NCBI GenBank assembly: GCA_028281765.1
Contig: JANQJF010000113.1
Coordinates: forward strand, 186,001-250,000
DNA from: Planctomycetota bacterium
Lineage (GTDB): Bacteria; Planctomycetota; UBA1135; UBA2386
Direction of reading: 5' to 3'
Length of the DNA: 64,000 nt
Positions 8,238-15,630 of this stretch are shown here, in pieces. Every line of letters begins with the position of its first letter. The first letter of the stretch is position 1. Both the position numbers and the translations under genes were made by a program. The notes beneath the pieces are model-generated. The model searched no databases and was not told where the DNA came from. It saw nothing but the letters and a program-made list of their open reading frames with translations.

Positions 8238-9614
8238 TCAGCGAAGATCCTGCGACCGGTCGCGCGGCACGTGATAGTGCTCGAGGATGCGCGCCGACGC
8301 TTCGCGTGCTTCCTTCACGTCGAGGACGATGCGTCCCCGTAGTGACGTGCGGATATCGAGCACGTCCTGGCACGCATCGACCGTCGCGACGAACTCGCGC
8401 ATGTTTGCCGGTTTCGTCCCGTTGACCTCGACGATCGATTCGTCGTGTAACGGCTCGTAGCCGACGTTGATCTCGTCGGCGAGGATGTCGGTGAGTATGA
8501 CCATCTCCTGCTGGTTCTCGGTGCGCACGCCCCAGTGGTAGGCGTAGAGAAACTCCTTGGGCGCATTGCTGAGCCAGCGCTTCCATGTGTGCAGGTAATT
8601 CTCGGTCAGCACTTGGAACACGAGTCCGCCGAACACGAACCACGTCGGCTCGTAGTCGTAGTGCTCGCGCGGCACGAGGTGTACGCGCTCGCGGAGTTCG
8701 ATCTCGAGTTCCTGTTCCTGGCCGTCCCGCACGATGCGTACGGGAATGCGCTCGCCGACGAACCGATCGCCCATGAGGACCGAGAACGAGGTGCGGTGCC
8801 GATCCATGTAGCGGACCGTGCCGTTGTCCGCGACGTCGTGGCCGTCGATCGAGAGGATGACGTCGCCCGGCTCGAGCACGCCGTGGCACGAGCCGCCGAA
8901 CTCCGTCGACCGCACGAGCACGCCGCTGCGTGCGGCGTCGATGCCGGTCGCGCGACGAAGGGCCGGGTTCTCGAGCGACTGCGTTGCGACCGCCAACGAA
9001 GGGACGGCAAGCGGCTTGTTCCCTTCGATGCCGTCGAGGAAGCGCCGGATCACGGTGGCGGGGACCATTTCGCCGATGTTCTCGGCGTCGCGCAGCGACT
9101 GGAAGGCGATGCCCGCGACTTTGTCGTCGACGAGGACCGGGCCGCCGCTGTTGCCGCTGTTGATCGCGGCGTCGACCGTGACGGCGAGCAGTTCGAAGTC
9201 GGAGTGGCTGTAGCACTGCGCCTCGACGCGGGAGACCACGCCTTCGGTGATCGAGATCTCCTCGCCGCCGATCGGATAGCCGACGACCTGCACGGGATCG
9301 CGGAGGGACGGGAGCGGTCCGATCTCGGCCGGCTCCACACCGTCCATGAACGCAGCGTCCTCGACTTCGAGCAGCGCGAGATCCGCGTCGTGGCAGACCC
9401 CACACACCGTCGCGAGATACTTCCGCGGATCGTCGACCTTCTGCACCTGCACGAACGTCGCGTTCGCGACGACGTGAGCGCCGGTCAGGACTCGACCGCT
9501 CGAGACGACGACCCCGGAGCCGTTTCCGCTCGACGGGGTCTCGAACTGCCACGGCGTGTCGAGATCGATCTCTTGGGTCGTGACGTAGATGCGGACGACG
9601 AACGCGTGCGGCAT
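8238..9614 (-). CDS. Deg/HtrA-family serine protease with PDZ domain, similar to plant DEG9 type
   Basis: About 458 residues from ATG 9614; a GTG at 9635 would add seven. The trypsin-like domain shows His in GAHVV, Asp in DADLALL and Ser in GNSGGP, so the triad is complete. The stretch VVGYPIGGEEISITEGVVSR and the AFQSL-x-DAENIG segment resemble the DEG9/DEG10 branch rather than DegP. A PDZ-like region follows (LEPGDVILSIDG). The protein ends with a second degenerate domain, also as in DEG9. I see no signal peptide, so it may act in the cytoplasm. It is convergent with the FlgG-like gene, whose stop is 10 bp away. The CGVCH just before the catalytic Asp is probably not a haem site. Confidence 0.87.
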   Translation of the reverse strand: MPHAFVVRIYVTTQEIDLDTPWQFETPSSGNGSGVVVSSGRVLTGAHVVANATFVQVQKVDDPRKYLATVCGVCHDADLALLEVEDAAFMDGVEPAEIGPLPSLRDPVQVVGYPIGGEEISITEGVVSRVEAQCYSHSDFELLAVTVDAAINSGNSGGPVLVDDKVAGIAFQSLRDAENIGEMVPATVIRRFLDGIEGNKPLAVPSLAVATQSLENPALRRATGIDAARSGVLVRSTEFGGSCHGVLEPGDVILSIDGHDVADNGTVRYMDRHRTSFSVLMGDRFVGERIPVRIVRDGQEQELEIELRERVHLVPREHYDYEPTWFVFGGLVFQVLTENYLHTWKRWLSNAPKEFLYAYHWGVRTENQQEMVILTDILADEINVGYEPLHDESIVEVNGTKPANMREFVATVDACQDVLDIRTSLRGRIVLDVKEAREASARILEHYHVPRDRSQDLR

Positions 9615-9651
9615 CCGCGCACCATAGCGAATCACCGCACGGTTCGGTCGT

Positions 9652-10284
9652 TCAGCTCGGGCACTTCGTCGTGCGCAGGTACGGCTTGATCCGGTTGTAG
9701 CCGCCCGGGAAGAGCTTGTCGGCTTCGTCGTCGCTCAGCGCGGGGACGATGATGACGTCTTCGCCCTGCTTCCAATTCACCGGGGTCGCGACCTTGTGCT
9801 TGTCCGTGAGCTGCAGCGACTGCACGACGCGGAAGACCTCGTCGAAGTTGCGGCCGGTGCTCGCCGGGTAGGTAATTGTCAGGCGAACCTTCTTGTTGGG
9901 GTCGATGACGAACACCGAGCGCACGGTCAGCGTGTCGTTCGCGTTCGGGTGGATCATCCCGTAGAGGTCCGAGACCTTGCGATCCGGGTCGGCGAGGAGC
10001 GGGAAGTTGAGCGCGACGCCCTGGGTCTCCTCGATGTCGCCGGACCAGCCGTTGTGGTCTTCGACGCCGTCGACGCTGAGGCCGATGATCTTCACACCCA
10101 TGTCGGCGAACTTGGACTTCAGCTTCGCGGCTGCGCCGAGCTCGGTCGTGCAGACCGGCGTGTAGTCCTTCGGGTGCGAGAAGAGGATGCACCACGAGTC
10201 ACCGATCCAGTCGTGGAAGCTGATCGAGCCTTCGGTGCTGTCGGCGGTGAAGTCGGGGGCGGTATCTCCGAGTTGGAGGGCCAT
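9652..10284 (-). CDS. 1-Cys peroxiredoxin (Prx6 type)
   Basis: A 210-residue protein starting at ATG 10284 (MALQLGD), the usual Prx6 start. The peroxidatic Cys45 is in TPVCTTELG. The downstream Prx6 hallmarks are present: the LSVD-x-VEDHNGW segment, FPLLAD, and the long C-terminal dimerisation domain with NWK-GED and LR-TKCPS. The reading frame remains open for 73 more codons upstream, but those codons run through a large palindrome and would add a Gly/Pro-rich, non-Prx tail, so I reject that start. The enzyme reduces peroxides, probably in the cytoplasm. The next gene upstream on this strand begins far away (13238), so the promoter probably lies in 10285-10511 with the palindrome. Confidence 0.9.
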   Translation of the reverse strand: MALQLGDTAPDFTADSTEGSISFHDWIGDSWCILFSHPKDYTPVCTTELGAAAKLKSKFADMGVKIIGLSVDGVEDHNGWSGDIEETQGVALNFPLLADPDRKVSDLYGMIHPNANDTLTVRSVFVIDPNKKVRLTITYPASTGRNFDEVFRVVQSLQLTDKHKVATPVNWKQGEDVIIVPALSDDEADKLFPGGYNRIKPYLRTTKCPS

Positions 10285-10370
10285 AGGGGGAGTTCCTTCG
10301 AGTGTTGGGTTGAGGGGTGGGGTGAGGTTCCCGAACGACATATGGGAAGGGGTTGTGCCGGGGATTTCCA

Positions 10371-10496
10371 CGTTTTCGGGCCCGGACCCGGGCACGTTCA
10401 CGTTCCACGGGTCGGGTCTCGGGACACGGCGCATGACCCGAGACCCGTGTCCCGACCCGCTGTACGTGAACGCGCCCGGGTCCGGGCCCGAAAACG
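10371..10496. repeat. Large palindromic element with interleaved inner repeats
   Basis: Outer arms 10371-10403 and 10464-10496 are 33-nt inverted repeats with a single mismatch (A at 10394 against G). Inside, the core CGGGTCGGG pairs with CCCGACCCG. Two further complementary pairs occur in the order A-B-A'-B' (GGGTCTCGGG, GGGACACGG, CCCGAGACCC, CCGTGTCCC), which cannot nest and would form a pseudoknot or alternate folds. It fills most of the gap between peroxiredoxin and the next gene. It may be a mobile intergenic palindrome, a regulatory RNA or a protein-binding array. Confidence 0.7.
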
Positions 10497-10511
10497 AGTG
10501 CACAGATCTCC

Positions 10512-13238
10512 CTACTCAATCACCACACTCAACCCCGCCGACGCCGCGAGCCCCTCCGTCCCGCATCCATCCACGAAGATCGACTGCAGATACAGCGACA
10601 CGCCCTGAATCCCCGCATCGTCCGGAATCGCCAGCGGCATCATCGCGACGCCGTTCGCGTTCGCTTGCACGTCGACCGGGATCACGTTCACGAGATCCAC
10701 GAGAATGTCGATCCCGAGGAACGGCAGCGAGCTCGGGGCGAAGCCCAAGAACACCGCGCCGAGGCTGCCCGGCGTGGCGCCTTCGGTGACGAGACCGAAC
10801 TGGTCGTTGCCGCGGAAGGCGGGGGAGTTCGCGCGTAGCGTGTGGCTGCAGCCCGGCGTTGCCGAGCCGTAGGTCGCGATGCCCTCGTCACCGTCGCGCG
10901 TGCCGTCGGCATCGCGGTCGATGCCGATGCGCAGGCCCTGGCCGAGCGGGACGCCGATCAGCGTCAGCACGGCGCCCTGCTGCAGCAGCGAATCGAGCTG
11001 TGCGCCGGTCAGGTCGGCGAGGCCGGCTTCGTCTCGGCGCCAGCGCTGGTTCGAGATGTCATAGCTCAGGCCGGCCGGCTCCCCGTCGATCGTGCCGCGT
11101 GCGACGAGGTCGCAGTTGCCGAGCTGAGCCTGAGTCGTGAGCAATGCGCGGTCGGCGGCGGGGCCGGACTGCTGGTAGTTGCTCGCATCGAGCGTGACGC
11201 TGAAGCCGACGGCGGGGGCCATGCCCGTGTCGAACGCTTCGACGAACGCCTCGATCGCCAGCTTGTCACCCGTGTTGCTCGCCAAGGACTGGAACACCGG
11301 CGCGCCGAGGAAGTCGAACACGTCGTCATCCGTGCCGTCGTGCAGCAGGCCGAAGCCGGCGGTGCGGAGGCCGCCGCCGGAGTCGCGTCGCCCGTCACGC
11401 TTGTAGATGTTGCGCAGCTGCGGGACCTTGAAGGCCTGGGTCTCGTTCAGCAGGTTGCCCGGAATCACGATGTTGTTGCTGCCCGTGATCAGCGAATGGC
11501 AATCGACGCAGCGGAGGCCGAGCGGGAAGGAGCCGACGAACGGCACCGTCACGTAGAGGTTCTCGCCGCTCGCCTCGAGGCCGGTGTAGGTGCGGTCGCG
11601 ATTCTGGTTCGGGTTCGGCGGATAGCGCACCGTGTCGATGAATGCCGCGTACGCGTCCATGTCGAGGCCCGAGATCTCGGCCCCGCCCATCAGCTTGTCG
11701 AACGCCGGGTTGAACGCCTGGAAGTCGACTCGGTCGCCGCGCCAGTGGAACGGCTCCATGTTGCCGAGGCCGACCAGCGACTGGGTCGTCATCGGGCCCT
11801 TCATCGGGTGCATCTGCTCGTTGCCGAGCAGGCCGGGCACCGTTGTCATGGTGCCGCCCGGATCGCCGAGGTCCCATCCCAAGTTGTCGGTCGTCGCGTC
11901 GATGTGGCACACGGCGCAGGATGCCGTGCCGTTGCCGGAGATCTTCGCGTCGTAGAGGAAGCCGCGACCTTCCTTGTCGGCGGTCGGAGTCGGATCGTAG
12001 ACGAGCGACATCTCGAGCAGCTCGACCTGCTGCACGGTGTCGACGATCGACAGCGTGTTCGACAGTCGGTTGAGCACGTAGAGCGTCGAGTTCGTCGGGT
12101 GGTGGGCGAGGCCGCGCGGTCCGCGCTTGTTGCGCGAGTCGACGGTCGTGCCCGGCGTGCTGCCGATCTCGATGCGGGCGGTCACGGCGCCGGTGCCGTC
12201 GAGCACGCCGATGCGGTCGGTGCCGAACGCCGCGACGAACAGCTCGCTGCCGGACGGGTCGAACAGTGCGTCGGTCGGCTGCGCGAGCGCCGTGGCGAGC
12301 GCGCCCGGGTTGGGCAGCGTGTCGTAGTCGACGCCGGGGTTGAGATCGAAAGCGGTGATCGTCGGCGAGCCGCCGGTCGTGATGCGCGTCACGCGGTGGT
12401 CGACGAGGTGACCACGCAGCTCGGGTTCGAAGCGGACGAGGTTGCGCGCTTCGGTGTTGGTTGCCCAGATCGAGCCGTCGGTCGGGCGCACGGCCATGCC
12501 GAACAGGATCGTGCCGACCGCGGAGAAGCGGCGCACGACGGTCAGGCTCGTGGTGTCGATCTCGAACACGTCGTAGTCGGGTAGATCGACGTCGTGCAGT
12601 GCGCTGAACGTCGGGTCTTCGCTATGCACGATCAGACCGACGTCCGGGGCCGACGGCAGTGAGCCGTTGGTCGGCGGCGGCTGGGGCGGCGCGACGGCCT
12701 CGGGGATCGCGGTCGTCTCGTTGCCGGACTTGTGGGAGGCGACGTAGAGCCGGGAGCCGTCGTCGCTCGCCGCGGCCCAGCGCGGCTCGTCCCCGAACAC
12801 GGCGACGGTCGTCGTGACGGAGCGCGTGTTCGGGTCGATGACCGCGACGTGGCGGCGGGTCGACACCGTGACGAATGCGAGGCCGTTCGCGAACACGATG
12901 TCGCTCGGCTCGTCGTCGACGAAGATCGTGTCCGTCACGACGCCGGCGTCGAGGTCGACGACGCTGACCGAATCGGACAGGTGGTTTACGACCCACGTTT
13001 CGTCGTTGTTGCGGAATCGGACCGAGACGGGCTCGAGGCCGACGGCGATCTCGCGCAGCAAGAACGGCTGGTTCGGATTCTGCAGGGAGAACAGCGCGAC
13101 GCGGTTGTCGGGAGTGTTGACCGTTGCTAGTCGAGAGCCGTCGTCGGAGATCGCGATCGGCGTGATCTGCGGGCTCTCGAAGTTGGGGATCTGGGCCGCG
13201 AGTGGGGCCGTGAGAAGCAGAGCGGGGAGCAGGCGCAT
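10512..13238 (-). CDS. Secreted YVTN beta-propeller / di-haem cytochrome-c-peroxidase-like protein with shared C-terminal domain
   Basis: A 908-residue protein from ATG 13238, which starts a clean signal peptide (MRLLPALLLTAPLAAQ). The first ~420 residues are beta-propeller repeats of the surface-antigen/YVTN kind (VNHLSDSVSVVDL, NRLSNTLSIVD). Next comes a MauG/CcpA-like di-haem part with CAVCH (about residue 441) and CVDCH (about 577), the MHPMKGPMTTQ segment and an FHWRGDR motif. The last ~120 residues belong to a domain shared by other secreted proteins here (a PGC turn near the start, LGFAP, and a Q-x-x-FVDGCG-like end). It is a clear paralogue of the gene at 21927-25424, with the same opening sequence logic (ESPQ/ESPH) and the same two-haem core. 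Role: possibly peroxide reduction or oxidation of an external substrate in the envelope. Confidence 0.8.
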   Translation of the reverse strand: MRLLPALLLTAPLAAQIPNFESPQITPIAISDDGSRLATVNTPDNRVALFSLQNPNQPFLLREIAVGLEPVSVRFRNNDETWVVNHLSDSVSVVDLDAGVVTDTIFVDDEPSDIVFANGLAFVTVSTRRHVAVIDPNTRSVTTTVAVFGDEPRWAAASDDGSRLYVASHKSGNETTAIPEAVAPPQPPPTNGSLPSAPDVGLIVHSEDPTFSALHDVDLPDYDVFEIDTTSLTVVRRFSAVGTILFGMAVRPTDGSIWATNTEARNLVRFEPELRGHLVDHRVTRITTGGSPTITAFDLNPGVDYDTLPNPGALATALAQPTDALFDPSGSELFVAAFGTDRIGVLDGTGAVTARIEIGSTPGTTVDSRNKRGPRGLAHHPTNSTLYVLNRLSNTLSIVDTVQQVELLEMSLVYDPTPTADKEGRGFLYDAKISGNGTASCAVCHIDATTDNLGWDLGDPGGTMTTVPGLLGNEQMHPMKGPMTTQSLVGLGNMEPFHWRGDRVDFQAFNPAFDKLMGGAEISGLDMDAYAAFIDTVRYPPNPNQNRDRTYTGLEASGENLYVTVPFVGSFPLGLRCVDCHSLITGSNNIVIPGNLLNETQAFKVPQLRNIYKRDGRRDSGGGLRTAGFGLLHDGTDDDVFDFLGAPVFQSLASNTGDKLAIEAFVEAFDTGMAPAVGFSVTLDASNYQQSGPAADRALLTTQAQLGNCDLVARGTIDGEPAGLSYDISNQRWRRDEAGLADLTGAQLDSLLQQGAVLTLIGVPLGQGLRIGIDRDADGTRDGDEGIATYGSATPGCSHTLRANSPAFRGNDQFGLVTEGATPGSLGAVFLGFAPSSLPFLGIDILVDLVNVIPVDVQANANGVAMMPLAIPDDAGIQGVSLYLQSIFVDGCGTEGLAASAGLSVVIE

Positions 13239-13348
13239 GGGGGCTCGGAAGTGTGGAGAGAGAGACCCCGCGATTGTATGCGCCGGACGAGTCCGGGAGC
13301 ACCCGAACCCGTGCTCGTTGCGATCGACCGAACCGTGAGCCGCGTCGG

Positions 13349-15043
13349 CTACACGTCGCAGATCACAGCGAGCACGTCGCTGATCGACAGCGGCAGCGCG
13401 CCCGGGCCGCCCGGGTCGGGGATCAGGAACTGGAAGTCCAGGTCCTCCCCGATCAACGATGGCGTGTTCGGCAGGAGGATGTCGAGCCGGAGTCGGCCGT
13501 CGGCGTCTGTGCCCTGCAGCACGTTCGGGCCGGATGTGCCGAGCGTGCGAATCGCGCAGCCGGGCAGTCCGATGACGTCGAGCGGCAGGTCGACGGGGTC
13601 GCCGATCATCATCGTCGTCGACGTGGAGTCGGCAACGGTGCTGCGCAGGCGCAGGCTGAGGATCGACCCGATGCGCGCCTTGCCGCGGTAGCCGATGCGC
13701 GGGAGGTCGCCGTCGGTCCCTGGGCACGGCACGCCGTAGATGCGGTGCCGCGGGGCGGTGCCCTCGAAGCCGAGGTCGATGACCCTCGCGCTGCCGCCGA
13801 TGTCGTCGTTCACCGACCCGACGATCAGTTCGTGGAATCCGTCGTAGTTCGTGTCGCCGGCCCCGCCGACGGCCCAGCCGAATTGGTCGCCATCGGAGTT
13901 GCCGTGGAAGTCGCGGATCACGGTGGCGTCGAGTCCGGAGAACAGCACGGCCGCACCGGTCTCGGGGCCCTCGATGTCGCAGAGGCGCGCGCCGACGAGC
14001 ACGTCGTCGAGGCCGTCGCCGTTCGCGTCGCCGACGCCGGCGACGCTGCCGCCGAAGTCGTCCGCGTCCGGGGTCCAGAGCAGGATGTGCAGTACGCCGC
14101 CGGTTTGGCCGGAGTAGATGATCGCCGAGCCGGCGTCCGGGCCCAGCGTGTCGTCGTACGGCGCGCCCGCGATGATGTCCGCGTAGCCGTCGGCGTTGAT
14201 ATCACCGGCGTGGGCGACGGAGATGCCGAGCCGGTCGCCCGGGGCGTTGCCCGGGAACGTGTACATCAGGGAGCCGTCGCGCCCCGAGAACACTTTGACC
14301 GCGCCGGCGTCGAGACCGTTGTCCCCGTCGCGCATCGCGCCGACGATCACGTCGTCGAAGCCGTCATCGTCGACGTCGCCGCCGCCGCCGACCGAGTACC
14401 CGAACAGGTCGCCGGCGTCGCCGGAGAACGCGTAGAGCACGGAGCCGTCGCGGCCGGAGTGGACGCACGCCATGCCCGAGCCGATGCCGTTCAGCCAGGC
14501 GAACGGGGCACCGACGACGAGGTCGCAGAATCCGTCATTGTTGACGTCCCCGGCGCGGCTGAGCGCGCGGCCGAGGTGGAGGCCGGTCGTCTCTCCGTGG
14601 ATCGCGAACAGCTGGGAGCCGTCGGCCCCGGAATACGCGTAGACGGTGCCGCTGCCGGGCCCGTTGAACACGTTGCTCGGCGAGCCCACCGCGATGTCAC
14701 AAAGCCCGTCGCCGTCGAGATCTCCGGCGAGCGCGACCGACCAGCCGAACCACGTCGCGAAGCTGCCGTGGAACGAGTGCAGCAGCGCTCCGGTCGCGCC
14801 GGAGTAGACGAACGCCGCGCCGGCTTCGGGGCCGGAGGTGTCGTCTCTTCTCGCGCCGATGATCACGTCGGGGACCAGGTCGCCGTCGACGTCCAGGCCG
14901 CCATCGACCGCGCAGCCGAACTCCGCGTCGACGTCGGTCGACGCAAACTCGTGCAGCGTGGAGGATTGGCAAAAGGCAGGAGTGGCGGTGATCGCGCAGG
15001 CCACTCCGAGAGCACTGAGAGTGAGGTGGAAAGGACCTCTCAT
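13349..15043 (-). CDS. Secreted FG-GAP (integrin-alpha-like) repeat protein with shared C-terminal domain
   Basis: A 564-residue protein. ATG 15043 is preceded by GGGAG and starts a signal peptide (residues 1 to about 25, ending near FCQ). Seven or so FG-GAP repeats of about 55-60 residues follow, each with a calcium-type loop (DVDGDLVPD, DLDGDGLCD, DVDDDGFDD, DINADGYAD, DANGDGLDD) and a YSG or FSG motif. The last ~128 residues are nearly the same domain as at the end of the 34520-37177 protein (GVPCPG, IGYRGKA, PLDVIGLPGC, TDADGRL, SISD). Probably exported and calcium-stabilised, perhaps adhesive. No catalytic motif is seen. Confidence 0.8.
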   Translation of the reverse strand: MRGPFHLTLSALGVACAITATPAFCQSSTLHEFASTDVDAEFGCAVDGGLDVDGDLVPDVIIGARRDDTSGPEAGAAFVYSGATGALLHSFHGSFATWFGWSVALAGDLDGDGLCDIAVGSPSNVFNGPGSGTVYAYSGADGSQLFAIHGETTGLHLGRALSRAGDVNNDGFCDLVVGAPFAWLNGIGSGMACVHSGRDGSVLYAFSGDAGDLFGYSVGGGGDVDDDGFDDVIVGAMRDGDNGLDAGAVKVFSGRDGSLMYTFPGNAPGDRLGISVAHAGDINADGYADIIAGAPYDDTLGPDAGSAIIYSGQTGGVLHILLWTPDADDFGGSVAGVGDANGDGLDDVLVGARLCDIEGPETGAAVLFSGLDATVIRDFHGNSDGDQFGWAVGGAGDTNYDGFHELIVGSVNDDIGGSARVIDLGFEGTAPRHRIYGVPCPGTDGDLPRIGYRGKARIGSILSLRLRSTVADSTSTTMMIGDPVDLPLDVIGLPGCAIRTLGTSGPNVLQGTDADGRLRLDILLPNTPSLIGEDLDFQFLIPDPGGPGALPLSISDVLAVICDV

Positions 15044-15160
15044 GGACTCCCTTCGGGTTGGGGGCCCACGCATCGTACGGCGCGGCGTGGCGAGCGCCAG
15101 CCGGGGAAGTCAGGTTTCCCTGTAATTCACGAAAAGGGGCGGTGTTAGCGTCTCTCCACC

Positions 15161-15241
15161 ATTGGTTCTGGAGACCGATTTCAGGACCGCGCAAACGGTC
15201 GTTGCCCCGGTTGCTCGGATCGCTAAGGTCTCCGCTCCAAT
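15161..15241 (+). ncRNA. Candidate structured RNA (three-way junction) upstream of tRNA-Sec
   Basis: ATTGG (15161-15165) pairs with CCAAT (15237-15241), and GGAGACC (15170-15176) pairs with GGTCTCC (15227-15233), making a 12-bp closing helix with one internal loop. Inside are a perfect hairpin GACCG-CGCAAA-CGGTC (15185-15200) and a weaker CCG-GTTGCT-CGG hairpin. It is too short for a tRNA and lacks a T-loop. It ends eight bases before tRNA-Sec. It could be a leader or processing element, a tRNA relic or an independent RNA. Strand is assumed from the tRNA. Confidence 0.35.
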
Positions 15242-15248
15242 CGCGTCT

Positions 15249-15347
15249 GGGAGTGGATCTGGGCTGGTGTCTGGCCTGGTCTTCAAAACCAGTGGGGGTC
15301 GCCCTAGAGGAGGCTCCGGTGGGTTCGATTCCCATGCACTCCCGCCA
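15249..15347 (+). tRNA. selC: tRNA-Sec (anticodon TCA)
   Basis: A 99-nt tRNA with the selenocysteine hallmarks. The acceptor is GGGAGTGG (15249-15256) against GCACTCCC (15336-15343), seven Watson-Crick pairs plus one G.G. The D-stem is 6 bp (15259-15264 with 15269-15274) with a 4-nt TGGT loop. The anticodon stem CTGGT/ACCAG encloses the loop CTTCAAA, giving anticodon TCA (15283-15285). The long extra arm spans 15295-15317. The T-arm is GTGGG-TTCGATT-CCCAT. G73 and an encoded CCA (15345-15347) complete it. The organism should therefore decode some UGA codons as selenocysteine. No selA or selB gene and no obvious selenoprotein lies in the window. Confidence 0.93.
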
Positions 15348-15392
15348 CTTCGCACCCGTTCCGCCGCCGTCCCTCCCGATCCCTTTCCCACG

Positions 15393-15587
15393 GTGATCGA
15401 CTACCTACTCCCGATCGTCCTCTTCCTCGTGCCGGTCATGATCGTGATCGCGCTCACGGTCGGTCGTGGCCGTGAACTGACCGGCTCGTGTGGTGGTGTC
15501 AGCCCCGAAGGGCGCTGCACGCGCTGCGGCAAACCGGCGGCCGAGATGCCGCCGCCGCGGAGCGCGAAGACCGAATCCTGTCCGTGA
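15393..15587 (+). CDS. nqrM: NqrM-like maturation protein for Na+-NQR
   Basis: 64 residues from GTG 15393. One N-terminal membrane helix (about residues 4-24) is followed by GSCGG and a CTRC pair plus a Cys near the end. The family NqrM (DUF539) is a small one-helix protein with GSCGG and several further Cys, needed to insert iron into the NqrD/NqrE site. The position just before nqrA fits this very well. No clear Shine-Dalgarno is seen and the start is uncertain. The protein is slightly shorter than most family members. Confidence 0.65.
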   Translation: MIDYLLPIVLFLVPVMIVIALTVGRGRELTGSCGGVSPEGRCTRCGKPAAEMPPPRSAKTESCP

Positions 15588-15620
15588 CTGTGTCTCGAAA
15601 GTCACTGTGTCTCAGAAGTC
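15587..15620 (+). repeat. Tandem 17-bp direct repeat between nqrM and nqrA
   Basis: ACTGTGTCTCGAAAGTC (15587-15603) is followed at once by ACTGTGTCTCAGAAGTC (15604-15620), with two differences. The pair begins on the last base of the nqrM stop and ends 10 bp before the nqrA ATG. It may be a duplicated regulator site or a replication slip. No regulator is indicated. Confidence 0.6.
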
Positions 15621-15630
15621 CGACGTGACC

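Noticed and set aside
9256..9270. CGVCH motif in the Deg protease as a haem site
   Set aside because: The position corresponds to a family-specific stretch before the catalytic Asp, and the protein has no signal peptide for haem attachment in the periplasm.
10285..10503. N-terminal extension of the peroxiredoxin through the palindrome
   Set aside because: It would encode Gly/Pro-rich sequence unlike any Prx6; ATG 10284 matches the family start.
15170..15236. A second tRNA next to tRNA-Sec
   Set aside because: The 7-bp end helix resembles an acceptor stem, but the body is only 64 nt and has no T-loop or anticodon arm of normal size.
15490..15630. Earlier GTG start for nqrA
   Set aside because: It would overlap nqrM in another frame and precede the normal MNVHSIQKGFDIPIAGKA start.
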